Assembly (NCBI RefSeq): GCF_003366055.1
Contig: NZ_CP025544.1
Location: forward strand, 603,278-667,277
Direction: 5' to 3'
Source of the DNA: Candidatus Chromulinivorax destructor
GTDB lineage: Bacteria; Babelota; Babeliae; Babelales; Chromulinivoraceae
Length of the DNA stretch: 64,000 nucleotides
Part shown: one piece after another, positions 25,995 through 35,031 of the stretch
Numbering within the stretch: the stretch's first letter is position 1
Layout of the letters: each line of letters begins with the position of its first letter
The notes under the pieces: generated by a model
Told to the model about the DNA's origin: nothing
What the model saw: the letters and a program-made list of their open reading frames with translations, nothing else
Databases searched by the model: none
Program-made: the position numbers and the translations under genes

Positions 25995-28343
25995 ATGGAA
26001 ACAAATATCAAGAACAATTCCACAAAGGATATCATGGCTCAAACAATACCTGTAGTTCCTGCTATAGATGTCATTGTTTTTCCGCACATGATTGTTCCAT
26101 TACTTGTTATTGACGAACGAATCATTCAAGGTGTTAATCAAGCAATGAGCGGGCAAAAATTAGTTTTGCTACTCTCTGCAAAAAGCTATGATGAAGAAGA
26201 GTCTCCAGAAATAGAAACTGAAAATCTCTATAGAATCGGTACGGTAGCTTCGATTATGCGTGTGATTAATGTACCTGAAGGTGGTATAAAAATTCTTATA
26301 CAAGGTATGTGCCGCGCAGCTGTACAAACAATTCAGACGACTGATGGCATATTAAGTGCAAATATTCAGCCAGTTGAATTTACTAACAAAGAAGATGAAG
26401 AAACAATTGCTTTGGTTAAAAATATTAAAGAAGTTTCTGGTCAACTATCTATGACAAGTCAGTCATTTAGCCCAGATTTTCATACTATTTTAATTAAGAT
26501 GCAAAATCCTGAAAAAATTGCAGAATTTATTCTGTCTCATCTTGATCTTGAAACTGTAAAAGCTCAAGAACTCTTAGAACAAACAAATCTTAATAGCTTG
26601 CTTGAAGGCATCTATCAAGAGCTGCACAAAGAGATTTCTGTAGCTCAAGTGCAAGAAAGAATCAGAAATCATACTCGTGATGCGATCAATAAAAGCCAAA
26701 ACGAGTTTTACTTACGCGAACAGCTTAAATCAATTAAAAAAGAGCTTGGCGAAACTGATGACGACTTTGAAGCTTTACGAAATGAGCTGCAAGCAAAAAC
26801 TTTACCTGAAAAAGTAAAAGCTGAGATGGAAAAACAGCTGAGTAAATTAGAAAGAATTTCTCCAGACTCAATGGAAGCGACCGTAACAAGAAATCACATT
26901 GAATGGGTGCTTTCATTACCATGGGGTGTTTATACGAAAGACAATCTTGATATTGCGCATGCAAAAAAAGTCCTTGATGAAGACCATTACGGGTTATCAG
27001 AAATCAAAGAACGTATTTTAGATTTTATCTCAATCAAAAATCTAAAAGCTGATGGAACAAGCCCTATTCTTTGTTTTACTGGTGCTCCTGGTGTAGGAAA
27101 AACTTCACTTGGCAAATCAATTGCGCGTGCACTTGGTAGAAATTTTTACCGAGTTTCACTTGGTGGCGTTAAAGATGAATCAGAAATCAGAGGTCATCGC
27201 AGAACGTATGTTGGTGCAATGCCAGGACGATTCATTCAAGGTTTTAAAAAAGCAAAATCGATGAATCCTGTTATCTTGATCGATGAATTAGATAAAATTG
27301 GTTCAGATTTTCGAGGCGATCCATCAGCTGCTATGCTAGAGGTGTTAGACCCGCAACAAAACAAAGAGTTTCATGATAACTATCTAGGAATTCCGTTTGA
27401 TCTTTCAGACGTTTTGTTTATCGCAACTTCAAATGATGTCAGTGCTATTTCTGGACCGTTACGCGATCGTATGGAAATTATTGAACTTTCTGGCTATACA
27501 ACTGAAGAGAAAATAAATATAGCTAAAAAGCACCTCGTTCAACAAGCTGTAGCTGATTCAGGGCTTCAAGCTGAAAATTTCGTTTTAAACAATGAAACGC
27601 TGGGCGAAATCATTACTGGGTATACACGCGAATCAGGTGTTAGAAACCTTGCGCAACAAATTAAAAAACTGTGCTCAAAAGCTGCGCGATCTTTTGTTGA
27701 AAAACAGGAAATTATTTCTATCAACAATCAAAATCTTGAGCTGCATTTAGGGCCAAAAAGATTTATGGATGAACTGGTTCATGCAAAAAATATGGTGGGA
27801 ATAACGAACGGTTTAGCTTGGACTTCATTTGGCGGTGAAGTTTTAAAAATCGAAGCTTTAATGATGGCTGGCACTGGTAAATTAATTTTAACTGGTCAGC
27901 TTGGCGATGTGATGAAAGAGTCTGCACAAGCAGCTTTAAGCTATGCTCGCTCTCATGCACAAGAGTTTAATATATCTGATGATATGTTTACAAAATATGA
28001 TCTACACATTCACGTACCTGCAGGCGCAACGCCAAAAGACGGCCCATCTGCTGGTATAACTATGTTAACATCTATTTTATCTGCATTAACAAATCGCTTA
28101 ATTGATGCTTCATGCGCTATGACAGGTGAATTAAACTTACGTGGTGAAGTGATGCCAATTGGTGGCGTTAAAGAAAAGCTGCTTGCAGCAAAACGTAATC
28201 ATATGTCATCTATCATATTGCCTGAACAAAATAAGCATGATTATGCAACAATTAAAGAGTTTACTGATGGTATTGATGTCATCTGGGTAAGCCATGCAAA
28301 TGAAGTGATGGAACGAGTATTATTACCCCATAACCTGGGATAA
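25995..28343 (+). CDS. lon: ATP-dependent protease La (Lon)
   Basis: 782 aa, standard bacterial Lon length, with GGGGGAGGGG acting as a purine-rich ribosome binding site. Order: N-terminal LAN domain (IPVVPAIDVIVFPHMIVPLL), helical region, AAA+ module with Walker A GAPGVGKTS near residue 360 and Walker B VILIDELDKIG, then the S16 protease domain with catalytic Ser in PKDGPSAGIT (about residue 680) and Lys in GGVKEKLLAAKR. It degrades misfolded and regulatory cytosolic proteins. A single gene with its own promoter and a strong terminator at 28361. Confidence 0.98.
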   Translation: METNIKNNSTKDIMAQTIPVVPAIDVIVFPHMIVPLLVIDERIIQGVNQAMSGQKLVLLLSAKSYDEEESPEIETENLYRIGTVASIMRVINVPEGGIKILIQGMCRAAVQTIQTTDGILSANIQPVEFTNKEDEETIALVKNIKEVSGQLSMTSQSFSPDFHTILIKMQNPEKIAEFILSHLDLETVKAQELLEQTNLNSLLEGIYQELHKEISVAQVQERIRNHTRDAINKSQNEFYLREQLKSIKKELGETDDDFEALRNELQAKTLPEKVKAEMEKQLSKLERISPDSMEATVTRNHIEWVLSLPWGVYTKDNLDIAHAKKVLDEDHYGLSEIKERILDFISIKNLKADGTSPILCFTGAPGVGKTSLGKSIARALGRNFYRVSLGGVKDESEIRGHRRTYVGAMPGRFIQGFKKAKSMNPVILIDELDKIGSDFRGDPSAAMLEVLDPQQNKEFHDNYLGIPFDLSDVLFIATSNDVSAISGPLRDRMEIIELSGYTTEEKINIAKKHLVQQAVADSGLQAENFVLNNETLGEIITGYTRESGVRNLAQQIKKLCSKAARSFVEKQEIISINNQNLELHLGPKRFMDELVHAKNMVGITNGLAWTSFGGEVLKIEALMMAGTGKLILTGQLGDVMKESAQAALSYARSHAQEFNISDDMFTKYDLHIHVPAGATPKDGPSAGITMLTSILSALTNRLIDASCAMTGELNLRGEVMPIGGVKEKLLAAKRNHMSSIILPEQNKHDYATIKEFTDGIDVIWVSHANEVMERVLLPHNLG

Positions 28344-28360
28344 TAAAATAGAATAGAAAT

Positions 28361-28393
28361 AAAAAAGGGACGGATGTACACCGTCCCTTTTTT
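28361..28393 (+). terminator. Terminator after lon
   Basis: AAAAAAGGGACGG pairs perfectly with CCGTCCCTTTTTT around a 7-base loop. Confidence 0.93.
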
Positions 28394-28533
28394 ACGTAAA
28401 AAACAACTTTCAGTTTAGTTTACAGAACGTAAATGCAACTTACAATGTATTTATTTATTTTCAAAATAGTTGCTTTTAACAAGCACTTATTGCTAGTATA
28501 GTTTCATACTGAATCAAAAAAAAGGAGAATAGT

Positions 28534-28752
28534 ATGTCTAAAAAATCAAAACAATGTTCATATACTGGTCATATGCACACCATGAACAGAATCGATGTTG
28601 AGAAAAAAGCATTTGATAGCGTAACAGCTCAACAATCTAAAATGGATTTAATGTCTCAACGTGGAGTGCCAGTTAAGCATAAAAATAAAGGCACTGATGT
28701 TGCCTTGCCGCAAGAACTACACAAAGAATCTGCATGCAAAGCATGTAAATAA
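28534..28752 (+). CDS. Small basic Cys/His-containing protein (72 aa)
   Basis: A strong AAAGGAG ribosome binding site lies before the ATG. There is no signal peptide. The N-terminus has CSYTGHMHTMNR and the C-terminus ends SACKACK, giving three cysteines and several histidines that could bind metal. The middle is Lys/Gln-rich. I do not recognise the family. It is followed 72 bp later by another plus-strand gene. The strong ribosome binding site argues that it is real. Confidence 0.65.
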   Translation: MSKKSKQCSYTGHMHTMNRIDVEKKAFDSVTAQQSKMDLMSQRGVPVKHKNKGTDVALPQELHKESACKACK

Positions 28753-28824
28753 TCAGCCCTGACTTAAATCTAGGGTTTTTTGAACTGATTAATAAAAAAT
28801 ATTTTTTAAAAAAAGGAATATGCT

Positions 28825-29412
28825 ATGAAAAATTTAAATTTATATTTGACGATGACGCTTATGGCTATTGTTCCAGCAAGTCCACTATTAAGTTCTGGTG
28901 CAAATACAGCATCAATTGCAAGTGCAGAGACTGCTGTCATACAAAGTAATTCAATTGCAGGCAGTCAAACAATGGGATTAGCATCTGAGTTTTCTTCATC
29001 AGTCACTCCTGCTCCTGCAGTTACGTCAATTGATTCTGGCAACGTAGCAACACCGTCAGCTCCAACACCAGTTGAAAGCGCAACATTACTTAGTGATAAC
29101 AGTGCTCCTGTACAGGTAATGCCAGTTGAACAACCAGCTCAAAATGTAGCAGTAGCTTTAGCACCTGTAGAGCCAACTGTACCTGCTCCAGTCGTAACTG
29201 AGGCAGATCAAGCTCAAGTAGCGCCAGTATCACAGCAAGCAGCTCAAGAATCTGTAGCTTCTGCTGTCCCAGCAACAAATCAAGAAACTACTACACCATC
29301 AGAAGAAGAATGTGCATGGAATAGTATGGGCAGTTGTGTTCAATCAGCTCTTTTTTCAATGTACGCAGCTGCATGTAACGGTGTTACTGCGGTTAAAAAT
29401 ATGATTTGGTAA
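28825..29412 (+). CDS. Secreted Ala/Pro/Val-rich low-complexity protein (195 aa)
   Basis: AAAGGA precedes the ATG. The signal peptide (MKNLNLYLTMTLMAIVPASPLLSSG) is followed by a roughly 120-residue low-complexity region rich in Ala, Pro, Val, Ser, Thr and Gln, with an acidic/Thr stretch (TTTPSEEE). The last 35 residues are different: ECAWNSMGSCVQSALFSMY and AACNGVTAVKNMIW, with three cysteines and an amphipathic character. The middle could be an extended spacer spanning the cell wall or surface, with the C-terminal cap as the functional end. No family is recognised. A terminator follows. Confidence 0.7.
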   Translation: MKNLNLYLTMTLMAIVPASPLLSSGANTASIASAETAVIQSNSIAGSQTMGLASEFSSSVTPAPAVTSIDSGNVATPSAPTPVESATLLSDNSAPVQVMPVEQPAQNVAVALAPVEPTVPAPVVTEADQAQVAPVSQQAAQESVASAVPATNQETTTPSEEECAWNSMGSCVQSALFSMYAAACNGVTAVKNMIW

Positions 29413-29427
29413 ATAAAAATATCAGAT

Positions 29428-29467
29428 AAAAAGAGGCGTTTTGCATCATGCAAAATGCCTCTTTTTT
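29428..29467. terminator. Bidirectional terminator
   Basis: AAGAGGCGTTTTGCA and TGCAAAATGCCTCTT form a long perfect stem with a 3-base loop and a T run. It serves the convergent genes at 29412 and glyA at 29466. Confidence 0.92.
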
Positions 29468-30683
29468 ATTTTTGGTGTAAGTGAATCATGAAGTGATGCA
29501 CTTCTTTTTTAATATCTTGTAAAATTTCTTGTCTATCATAGTTTTTAATAGCTCGATCAATCAAACTAACAATGATGCAAACATCTTTTTCATCAGCACC
29601 AAATGTCGTGATTGCAGGAGTTCCAATTCGAATACCACTTGGATGTAATGGTGGTTGCGTATCAAAGGGTATCGCATTTCGGTTGATAAAAATATCAACC
29701 GACTCTAATACCTGTTCAACTTGTCGACCATTCATACCAGTTGGCAACACATCAATCAAAAAAAGATGATTATCAGTCCCACCTGTTAACACTTTATACC
29801 CAAGACTCATAAACATTTGCGCCATGACTTGAGCGTTGCTTATAACCTGTTTTTGATAGGTTACAAATGAAGGCTGCATTGCCTCAAGTGCTGCTGTTGC
29901 TTTTCCTGCGACATGATTCATTAACGCTCCACCCTGCATACCAGGCATTAACATTTTATCAAGAGACTTTCCAAGCTGTTTTTTCGACATAATCACCCCA
30001 CCGCGAGGACCTCGAAATGTTTTATGCGTTGTCATGGTAACAATATCTGCATGTGGAAATGGTGATGGATGAAGATCAGCTGCAATAAGCCCTGCAATGT
30101 GTGCAACGTCAGCCATCAATAAAGCGCCAACTTGTGCAGCAATTGCAGCACAACGTTCAAAATCTATAGTTCTGGAGTATGCTGATGCGCCAACAATAAT
30201 TAATTTGGGCTTATGCAACAATGCAAGTCTTTCGATTTCGTCATAATCAAGCAACAATGATACTGGATGCACACCGTACGAGACAATGTTGTAAAATTGA
30301 TGCGTCCAGTTAACTTTATGGCCGTGCGACAAATGGCCACCAGCTGCAAGATCCATGCTTAAAATGGTATTACCAGGTTTGAGTACTGCAAGATACACAG
30401 CTGCATTTGCTTGCGAACCTGAATGTGGCTGAACGTTAACATGCTCAGCTTTAAATATTTTTTTAAATCTATCAATTGCAAGAAGCTCTATCTGATCATA
30501 CACAGCACAACCGCTGTAATAGCGAATTGAAGGGTACCCCTCAACGTATTTATTGCAAAGAACTGAACCAGTAATATCCATAATCTCTTTGCTTGCATAG
30601 TTTTCTGACGCAATTAAATTGATGCCATATTGTTGACGATATTGCTCTTGCTGTACAAGCGTTTGTAATTCCACATCTTTCAT
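29466..30683 (-). CDS. glyA: Serine hydroxymethyltransferase
   Basis: About 405 aa from the ATG at 30683; a GTG four codons earlier (30695) is an alternative, but GTGAG there serves better as a ribosome binding site. The PLP enzyme signatures include PHSGSQANAAVY, MADVAHIAGLIAA and the Schiff-base lysine in TTHKTFRGPRGG (about residue 220). It interconverts serine and glycine while producing 5,10-methylene-THF for one-carbon metabolism. The gene stands alone with a shared terminator downstream. Confidence 0.97.
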   Translation of the reverse strand: MKDVELQTLVQQEQYRQQYGINLIASENYASKEIMDITGSVLCNKYVEGYPSIRYYSGCAVYDQIELLAIDRFKKIFKAEHVNVQPHSGSQANAAVYLAVLKPGNTILSMDLAAGGHLSHGHKVNWTHQFYNIVSYGVHPVSLLLDYDEIERLALLHKPKLIIVGASAYSRTIDFERCAAIAAQVGALLMADVAHIAGLIAADLHPSPFPHADIVTMTTHKTFRGPRGGVIMSKKQLGKSLDKMLMPGMQGGALMNHVAGKATAALEAMQPSFVTYQKQVISNAQVMAQMFMSLGYKVLTGGTDNHLFLIDVLPTGMNGRQVEQVLESVDIFINRNAIPFDTQPPLHPSGIRIGTPAITTFGADEKDVCIIVSLIDRAIKNYDRQEILQDIKKEVHHFMIHLHQK

Positions 30684-30774
30684 TTTTTTACTCACAGAGT
30701 CTTATTGCAGACTTGAACATGGTTAAAATTCAAATTTATATAAAACATCATACAAATATTACACCTAAATTAAA

Positions 30775-30803
30775 ATATCCTCAGACTCAATAATCTGAGG
30801 ATA
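30775..30803 (-). terminator. Probable terminator for the 30834 gene
   Basis: ATATCCTCAGA and TCTGAGGATAT form an 11-bp stem. On the minus strand it is followed by TTTAATTTA, a weak T tract. Confidence 0.6.
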
Positions 30804-30833
30804 TCCAACCATACACATATAATTGAGAGTATA

Positions 30834-31478
30834 TTATAAATAACCTCTGTAATGAGCTGTTTTAGAATCTACAGCAACTGCATGAACTGGTGCAGATGGC
30901 CTGGTATCAGGGCTACTGCTTCTTGAAGAATAGTCTTCAGCAATTTCATTTTCTTGATCAATCTGAATCATTCGTTGATTAACAAGCTCAAACAAAGCTG
31001 CTCTTTCTCTTTCAATTCGCCGTGCTGAAGGCTTCTTAAAGCAATATTTTGTTTCTAAGTTTTTACGCATGACTTGCAGTTGATCTAATATAGGCTGATC
31101 TTGAGGTCTATTTTTATCAAGAACGCAATATAATCGGCATGCAATCGTACCTAAAGTCTTTGTATCAGCCATTCCACTTAAGGTTGCGTTAGAGTCTAAA
31201 ATAGCTTGATTATAATCATCTTGCATGCTTAATTGACGAACTCGTTGATAGCTCTTCTGCGTCTCAACTTGCATCTTAATTTTACTATCAGTACTTGTTT
31301 TTCTTGCAGCAGTTTCAAGTAATAAAGCTTGCGCTCTATTGTGTTCAATTTGGCCAGTTAACGTGTCAGCTCTCATAATCATAGGATTTTTTGGTGCTGA
31401 ATTTTTTGAATTATATTCAGAAGCTTTAAGTAATGGATTCATAGAAAAAAAAGCAAGAACATACAGTGTAAATTTCAT
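30834..31478 (-). CDS. Secreted helical orphan, paralog of the upstream gene (214 aa)
   Basis: I start at the ATG at 31476-31478, which has a perfect AAGGAG ribosome binding site; the frame opens eight codons earlier without one. The signal peptide is MKFTLYVLAFFSMNPLLKAS. The mature protein is helical and Arg/Gln-rich, ending in a Ser/Pro tail. The region from QDDYNQAILDSN to the segment DQPILDQL and CFKKPSARRI aligns loosely with the neighbour at 31521 (NNYKDVLLQC, DQLILHEL, CFFMPSSQKI), so they are diverged tandem duplicates. Function unknown. Confidence 0.74.
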   Translation of the reverse strand: MKFTLYVLAFFSMNPLLKASEYNSKNSAPKNPMIMRADTLTGQIEHNRAQALLLETAARKTSTDSKIKMQVETQKSYQRVRQLSMQDDYNQAILDSNATLSGMADTKTLGTIACRLYCVLDKNRPQDQPILDQLQVMRKNLETKYCFKKPSARRIERERAALFELVNQRMIQIDQENEIAEDYSSRSSSPDTRPSAPVHAVAVDSKTAHYRGYL

Positions 31479-31520
31479 ACAACTCCTTTCCTTCATAATC
31501 AATATTTTATGATTAATTTT

Positions 31521-32162
31521 CTATACCTTGCTATCCTGAGCAACAGGATGCGCATGAACAACAACTGTAACAGAACTACCTAAACCACTTTGCCCCACTG
31601 GAGCAGGCGGTAAGTTATTTTCTTCTGCTAAATTTTTCAATCTCATGTGTATTGCCTTGATAAGACCGTGACCTGTTGTTTTAATTTTTTGCGAACTTGG
31701 CATAAAAAAACAATTTTGCTTGTGCGCTGCTTGATCTATCCCAGCTAATTCATGTAAAATCAGTTGATCTTCTTGATGAGTTAAAACTGGATATAAACTA
31801 TCTCGTACAACAAGCAACGTATGCATTTTTTCTATTTTAGTTTCTCTATCAAATTTCTTCATATCGTTTGTATCAAACTTACGTTCCAAGCTCCCAGCGC
31901 ATTGCAATAAAACATCTTTATAGTTATTTTGCCTTTCAATCATATCAATTTGATCTCGCGTATTTGTTGTAGTAACCCGCATAGAAATTTTATTATTAAT
32001 TTCTGCTCGCTCACGTTCAACTCGACGTAACTCTTCTTGAGCATTTTTGTTATTCTCTTCCAATACTGAAGTATGAACGCGCTGCAATATTGAATGCGGT
32101 TGTGAAGCTTGTATAACTAAAATGTTCATAAAAAGCGCAACAACACAGAACTTAATCTTCAC
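31521..32162 (-). CDS. Secreted helical orphan, paralog of the 30834 gene (213 aa)
   Basis: I choose the GTG at 32160-32162, which follows AAAAGGA and starts a good signal peptide (VKIKFCVVALFMNILVIQAS); the frame opens upstream at 32234 with a basic extension lacking a ribosome binding site. The mature domain is rich in Glu, Arg and Asn (VLEENNKNAQEELRRVERER), suggesting coiled-coil. The C-terminus is Pro/Val-rich. It shares several conserved positions with the next gene downstream, from which it is separated by about 40 bp. Confidence 0.7.
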   Translation of the reverse strand: MKIKFCVVALFMNILVIQASQPHSILQRVHTSVLEENNKNAQEELRRVERERAEINNKISMRVTTTNTRDQIDMIERQNNYKDVLLQCAGSLERKFDTNDMKKFDRETKIEKMHTLLVVRDSLYPVLTHQEDQLILHELAGIDQAAHKQNCFFMPSSQKIKTTGHGLIKAIHMRLKNLAEENNLPPAPVGQSGLGSSVTVVVHAHPVAQDSKV

Positions 32163-32280
32163 ACAATTCCTTTTCAATTTTTTTAAAATGTGTATGTTTT
32201 TCAATCTCACCATCATGTATAGTACAATTTTCATCTAAATGAAAAGATATATATAAAAAAATTTTCAAGTTGTAGCTATA

Positions 32281-32309
32281 TTGATTTTTTTCCCACATCA
32301 TTTTATACT
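32281..32309 (+). promoter_or_regulatory. Putative efp-nusB promoter
   Basis: TTGATT (32281-32286), a 17-bp spacer and TATACT (32304-32309) lie about 40 bp before efp. Confidence 0.65.
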
Positions 32310-32351
32310 CAAATATACGAGATTCATATCTTTCCCCCCACTTTAAAGGAC

Positions 32352-32918
32352 ATGCCTGTGATAGCGACTTCTGATTTTAAAAAAGGCCGTAAAATTTTGT
32401 TCCGCGATGAACCATACATGGTTATCGACTTTGCCCATGTAAAACCGGGTAAAGGTGGTGCTTACGTGCGCACAAAAATGAAAAACATGATCACAGGACT
32501 TATGCGTGAAGAAACTTTCCGCTCAGGTGAAAAGTTCGAAGATCCAGGATTAGAATATAAAGATATGCAATTTCTTTATAACGAAGATATGTTATACCAC
32601 TTCATGGATTTAGATTCTTTTGAGCAAGTATCTTTAAATAAAAATCAACTTGAAGAAGCACTTGATTACCTTAAAGAGCAAGAAATTTATAATGCACTTT
32701 ATTTTAAAGGCAAATTAATTACGATTAACGCTCCAATGTTCATGGAATTAAAAGTTGTTGATGCTCCACCTGGGGTACGTGGAAACACAGCTCAAGGCGG
32801 CGGGACAAAAACAATTAAACTTGAAACAGGTCTTGTTTTGCAAGCTCCATTATTCATTGAAGAAGGCGATATTTTAAAAATTGATACTCGAACCAACGAG
32901 TACATTGAACGAATTTAA
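32352..32918 (+). CDS. efp: Elongation factor P
   Basis: 188 aa with the three OB-like beta domains of EF-P. VKPGKGGAYVRTK carries the loop lysine at position 34, the residue modified in many bacteria to rescue ribosomes stalled at polyproline. The C-terminal signature GDILKIDTRTNEYIER is present. The ribosome binding site AAAGGA ends only one base before the ATG; a GTG two codons later (32358) has ideal spacing and may be the real start. It lies 13 bp before nusB, so the two form an operon. Confidence 0.97.
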   Translation: MPVIATSDFKKGRKILFRDEPYMVIDFAHVKPGKGGAYVRTKMKNMITGLMREETFRSGEKFEDPGLEYKDMQFLYNEDMLYHFMDLDSFEQVSLNKNQLEEALDYLKEQEIYNALYFKGKLITINAPMFMELKVVDAPPGVRGNTAQGGGTKTIKLETGLVLQAPLFIEEGDILKIDTRTNEYIERI

Positions 32919-32931
32919 CGGAATATAGTCT

Positions 32932-33447
32932 ATGAGCGATCAAAACACCGACCAACAAATCGTTGATCAAACTACAGGCGTTGATGATTTAGTCTCGCAA
33001 AATTTAACAACTCGTAGAAAAATGAGATCGTTGTTATTTCACGTGCTCTATGCAGCTGATGCGTTTGATTACGAAACATCTGCAGTTGTTATTGCAACTA
33101 ACTTTAACCGTGAATATGAAACAAATATAGATCTAGAAGGCGAAATCATTAAAATTGTTAATGAAATCGCATTGAAAAGAGATGAACTTGACGAACAAAT
33201 TGTACCCTTTCTTGAAAACTGGAAGTTTGATAGAATCGGTCGTTGTACACTCTTAGTATTACGTTATGCTATTTGGGAAATGCTTTACACTACAACTCCA
33301 CACAGCATTGTAATTAACGAAGCTATTGAACTTGCAAAATGCTTTGCTGAGCAAGATTCATACAAATTTGTAAACGGTATCTTAGATAAAATTTATAACA
33401 GCATCAAGCCAGAAGAAGCTGGCGATGATGATAATGAAAATCTCTAG
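32932..33447 (+). CDS. nusB: Transcription antitermination factor NusB
   Basis: 171 aa. A polar N-terminal extension of about 28 residues precedes the NusB fold (RRKMRSLLFHVLYAADAFDYE) and the conserved end (PHSIVINEAIELAKCFAEQDSYKFVNGILDKI). NusB binds boxA RNA with S10 (NusE) and supports rRNA antitermination; boxA-like leader sequences exist before the 16S gene in this window. It is the second gene of the efp operon, followed by a terminator. Confidence 0.95.
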   Translation: MSDQNTDQQIVDQTTGVDDLVSQNLTTRRKMRSLLFHVLYAADAFDYETSAVVIATNFNREYETNIDLEGEIIKIVNEIALKRDELDEQIVPFLENWKFDRIGRCTLLVLRYAIWEMLYTTTPHSIVINEAIELAKCFAEQDSYKFVNGILDKIYNSIKPEEAGDDDNENL

Positions 33448-33471
33448 ATAACTAGTATCTACAAAAAAATT

Positions 33472-33506
33472 AAGGGCTCCAATCTAACAAGATTGGAGCC
33501 CTTTTT
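33472..33506. terminator. Bidirectional terminator after nusB
   Basis: AAGGGCTCCAATCT and AGATTGGAGCCCTT form a perfect 14-bp stem with loop AACA and flanking T run. It is shared with the minus gene at 33528. Confidence 0.94.
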
Positions 33507-33527
33507 AATATTCTACAAACTATAAAA

Positions 33528-33767
33528 TTACTTATTTATAGTTTTACTTACAACTGTTGCTGCAGATGCAGTAGTTTTTAATCTTGTATTTTGCATTGAT
33601 TGCAAAGTTCTATTAGTTGCTTTTTTAGACCCTGTTTCAGACCAGGTTTTTGATAAAGCATTTTTTCTTGCATGCGGCTCTTCAGAACTGTTTCTAAAAG
33701 TTTTGCCCGCAAATGCATTAGCATTCATTGCAACTACAAACAATGCTAATATTTGAAATTTTTTCAT
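33528..33767 (-). CDS. Tiny secreted basic protein (79 aa)
   Basis: An AAGGAT ribosome binding site lies before the ATG. The signal peptide MKKFQILALFVVAMNANAFA ends in a textbook AxA site. The mature 59 residues are basic, Ser/Thr/Lys/Arg-rich and cysteine-free, probably disordered. It belongs to a minus-strand run of very small exported proteins at 33.5-35.9 kb. No family is recognised. Confidence 0.7.
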   Translation of the reverse strand: MKKFQILALFVVAMNANAFAGKTFRNSSEEPHARKNALSKTWSETGSKKATNRTLQSMQNTRLKTTASAATVVSKTINK

Positions 33768-33780
33768 ACATAATCCTTAG

Positions 33781-34080
33781 TTATTTTAAAATTGCTAATC
33801 TTTGTTCGTCTTTTCTTTTACCAGCTTTTAATTTCTTATGTCTATCTGCTTTTGGAGAACATCCAAAATGGCAAACTGTGTCTGGCGAAACAGCTTCATC
33901 ATGATTAACTAAAAATAACGGTGAATTGCGCTCTTCTTTTTTGGTTTGACGACAAACAGCATTAAAAGCACTCACTGTTTTACTATAAGACTTTGAGCTT
34001 GGTGAGCCAAGTTCACTTGCACAAGCTTTTTCGATACCAAAAGCAAGTAATACACAAATTAACAATTGAAATATTTTCAT
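33781..34080 (-). CDS. Tiny secreted Cys-containing protein (99 aa)
   Basis: The start at 34080 follows AAAGG with good spacing; an earlier ATG at 34101 adds seven residues without a ribosome binding site. The signal peptide is MKIFQLLICVLLAFGIEKACA. The mature domain is basic with three cysteines (NAVCRQ, DTVCHFGC) that could form disulfides or bind metal. It lies 13 bp upstream of the 33528 gene on the same strand, likely one transcript. Function unknown. Confidence 0.68.
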   Translation of the reverse strand: MKIFQLLICVLLAFGIEKACASELGSPSSKSYSKTVSAFNAVCRQTKKEERNSPLFLVNHDEAVSPDTVCHFGCSPKADRHKKLKAGKRKDEQRLAILK

Positions 34081-34255
34081 AAAAAAACCTTTGAGTAACA
34101 TGTTTTAAGCTCAATAATAATAATTCAGTGTATCAAATTGAAATATTATTGCAAAAAAATAAATTCTCAATAGAAAACAAAAAAATATAGAACAATCTTT
34201 AATTGATGACAACTAAAAATCATTCTATATTTTAAATTTACTTATTGTATAGGTC

Positions 34256-34423
34256 TTAAATGCGTATAAACGATAAACCTTTAATAACTAAAAGCACACC
34301 AATAATAATCCAAATTACTGCATTATTTATGATATCGTAACCTGCAAGCAGATATATACCTGCAACAAGTAATAAAACTCCAATTAATGTGCTTTGTATA
34401 GCGTCTAATTTATTGTAATCCAT
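34256..34423 (-). CDS. Small two-helix membrane protein (55 aa)
   Basis: A short gene: ATG at 34421-34423 with a strong AAGGAG ribosome binding site, stop TAA at 34256-34258. The product starts MDYNKLDAIQSTLIG and has two hydrophobic helices (VLLLVAGIYLLAG and AVIWIIIGVLLVIKG), ending in a basic SFIRI. No signal peptide is cleaved; it is probably an inner membrane hairpin. Function unknown. The ribosome binding site and clean hydrophobicity pattern make it believable. Confidence 0.72.
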   Translation of the reverse strand: MDYNKLDAIQSTLIGVLLLVAGIYLLAGYDIINNAVIWIIIGVLLVIKGLSFIRI

Positions 34424-34593
34424 AATACTCTCCTTTTTTAAAATATTTTACACTCTTATAACTACTTGTTCATACTAAAAAAAGTTCATAGCATTGCGCA
34501 ATTAAATAGTAATTAAATTTGAATAAATCATGAAAAAGCTCTGATAATCAATTCCCAAGAAATATAAATAGATTAAAAAACAAATGAAAAACA

Positions 34594-34627
34594 AAAAAGC
34601 TCTCATTTTCATGAAAGCTTTTTTTAA
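34594..34627. terminator. Terminator near the 34645 gene
   Basis: AAAAAAGCT and AGCTTTTTT with an inner TCAT/ATGA pairing form a hairpin with A and T runs on either side. Confidence 0.7.
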
Positions 34628-34644
34628 TTGTATAATGCAAATAT

Positions 34645-34974
34645 CTATAAACTAGACACTAATTTATTGCAAACATGCAGCTGTTCTGCAAACAACCAAC
34701 TCACTGCATCTATTTTTTCTTTTGTATGAGCTTTATTAAGAGCTTTTAGAAAATTTTGTGTTTCCCATAAACAAAACTGCAAGCGCTTTTCACGATCTTT
34801 ATCACCACGAAGCTGAGACAAGCCTATCTGCACAGAGTAAACTCCGTATGATGCGACGTCCGCAATAACTAAGGACGTTGCTTTTGTTACAACTTTTATC
34901 TGCTCTTCGTCAAAAGCTTGCATTGAGCAAAAACTGGTGATTAAAGCAAGTATAAACAATAATTTACTTTTCAT
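34645..34974 (-). CDS. Small secreted protein (109 aa)
   Basis: An AGGATG ribosome binding site lies before the ATG. The signal peptide is MKSKLLFILALITSFCSMQAF. The mature domain is an even mix of helices (IKVVTKATSLVIADVASYG, WETQNFLKALNKAHTKEK) with two cysteines and no anchor. No family is recognised. It is followed by a hairpin terminator. Confidence 0.68.
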   Translation of the reverse strand: MKSKLLFILALITSFCSMQAFDEEQIKVVTKATSLVIADVASYGVYSVQIGLSQLRGDKDREKRLQFCLWETQNFLKALNKAHTKEKIDAVSWLFAEQLHVCNKLVSSL

Positions 34975-35031
34975 TTTTACATCCTAGTAACAAAATAAAA
35001 CCTCATTACAAAGTGAAATCTCTCATAATTT

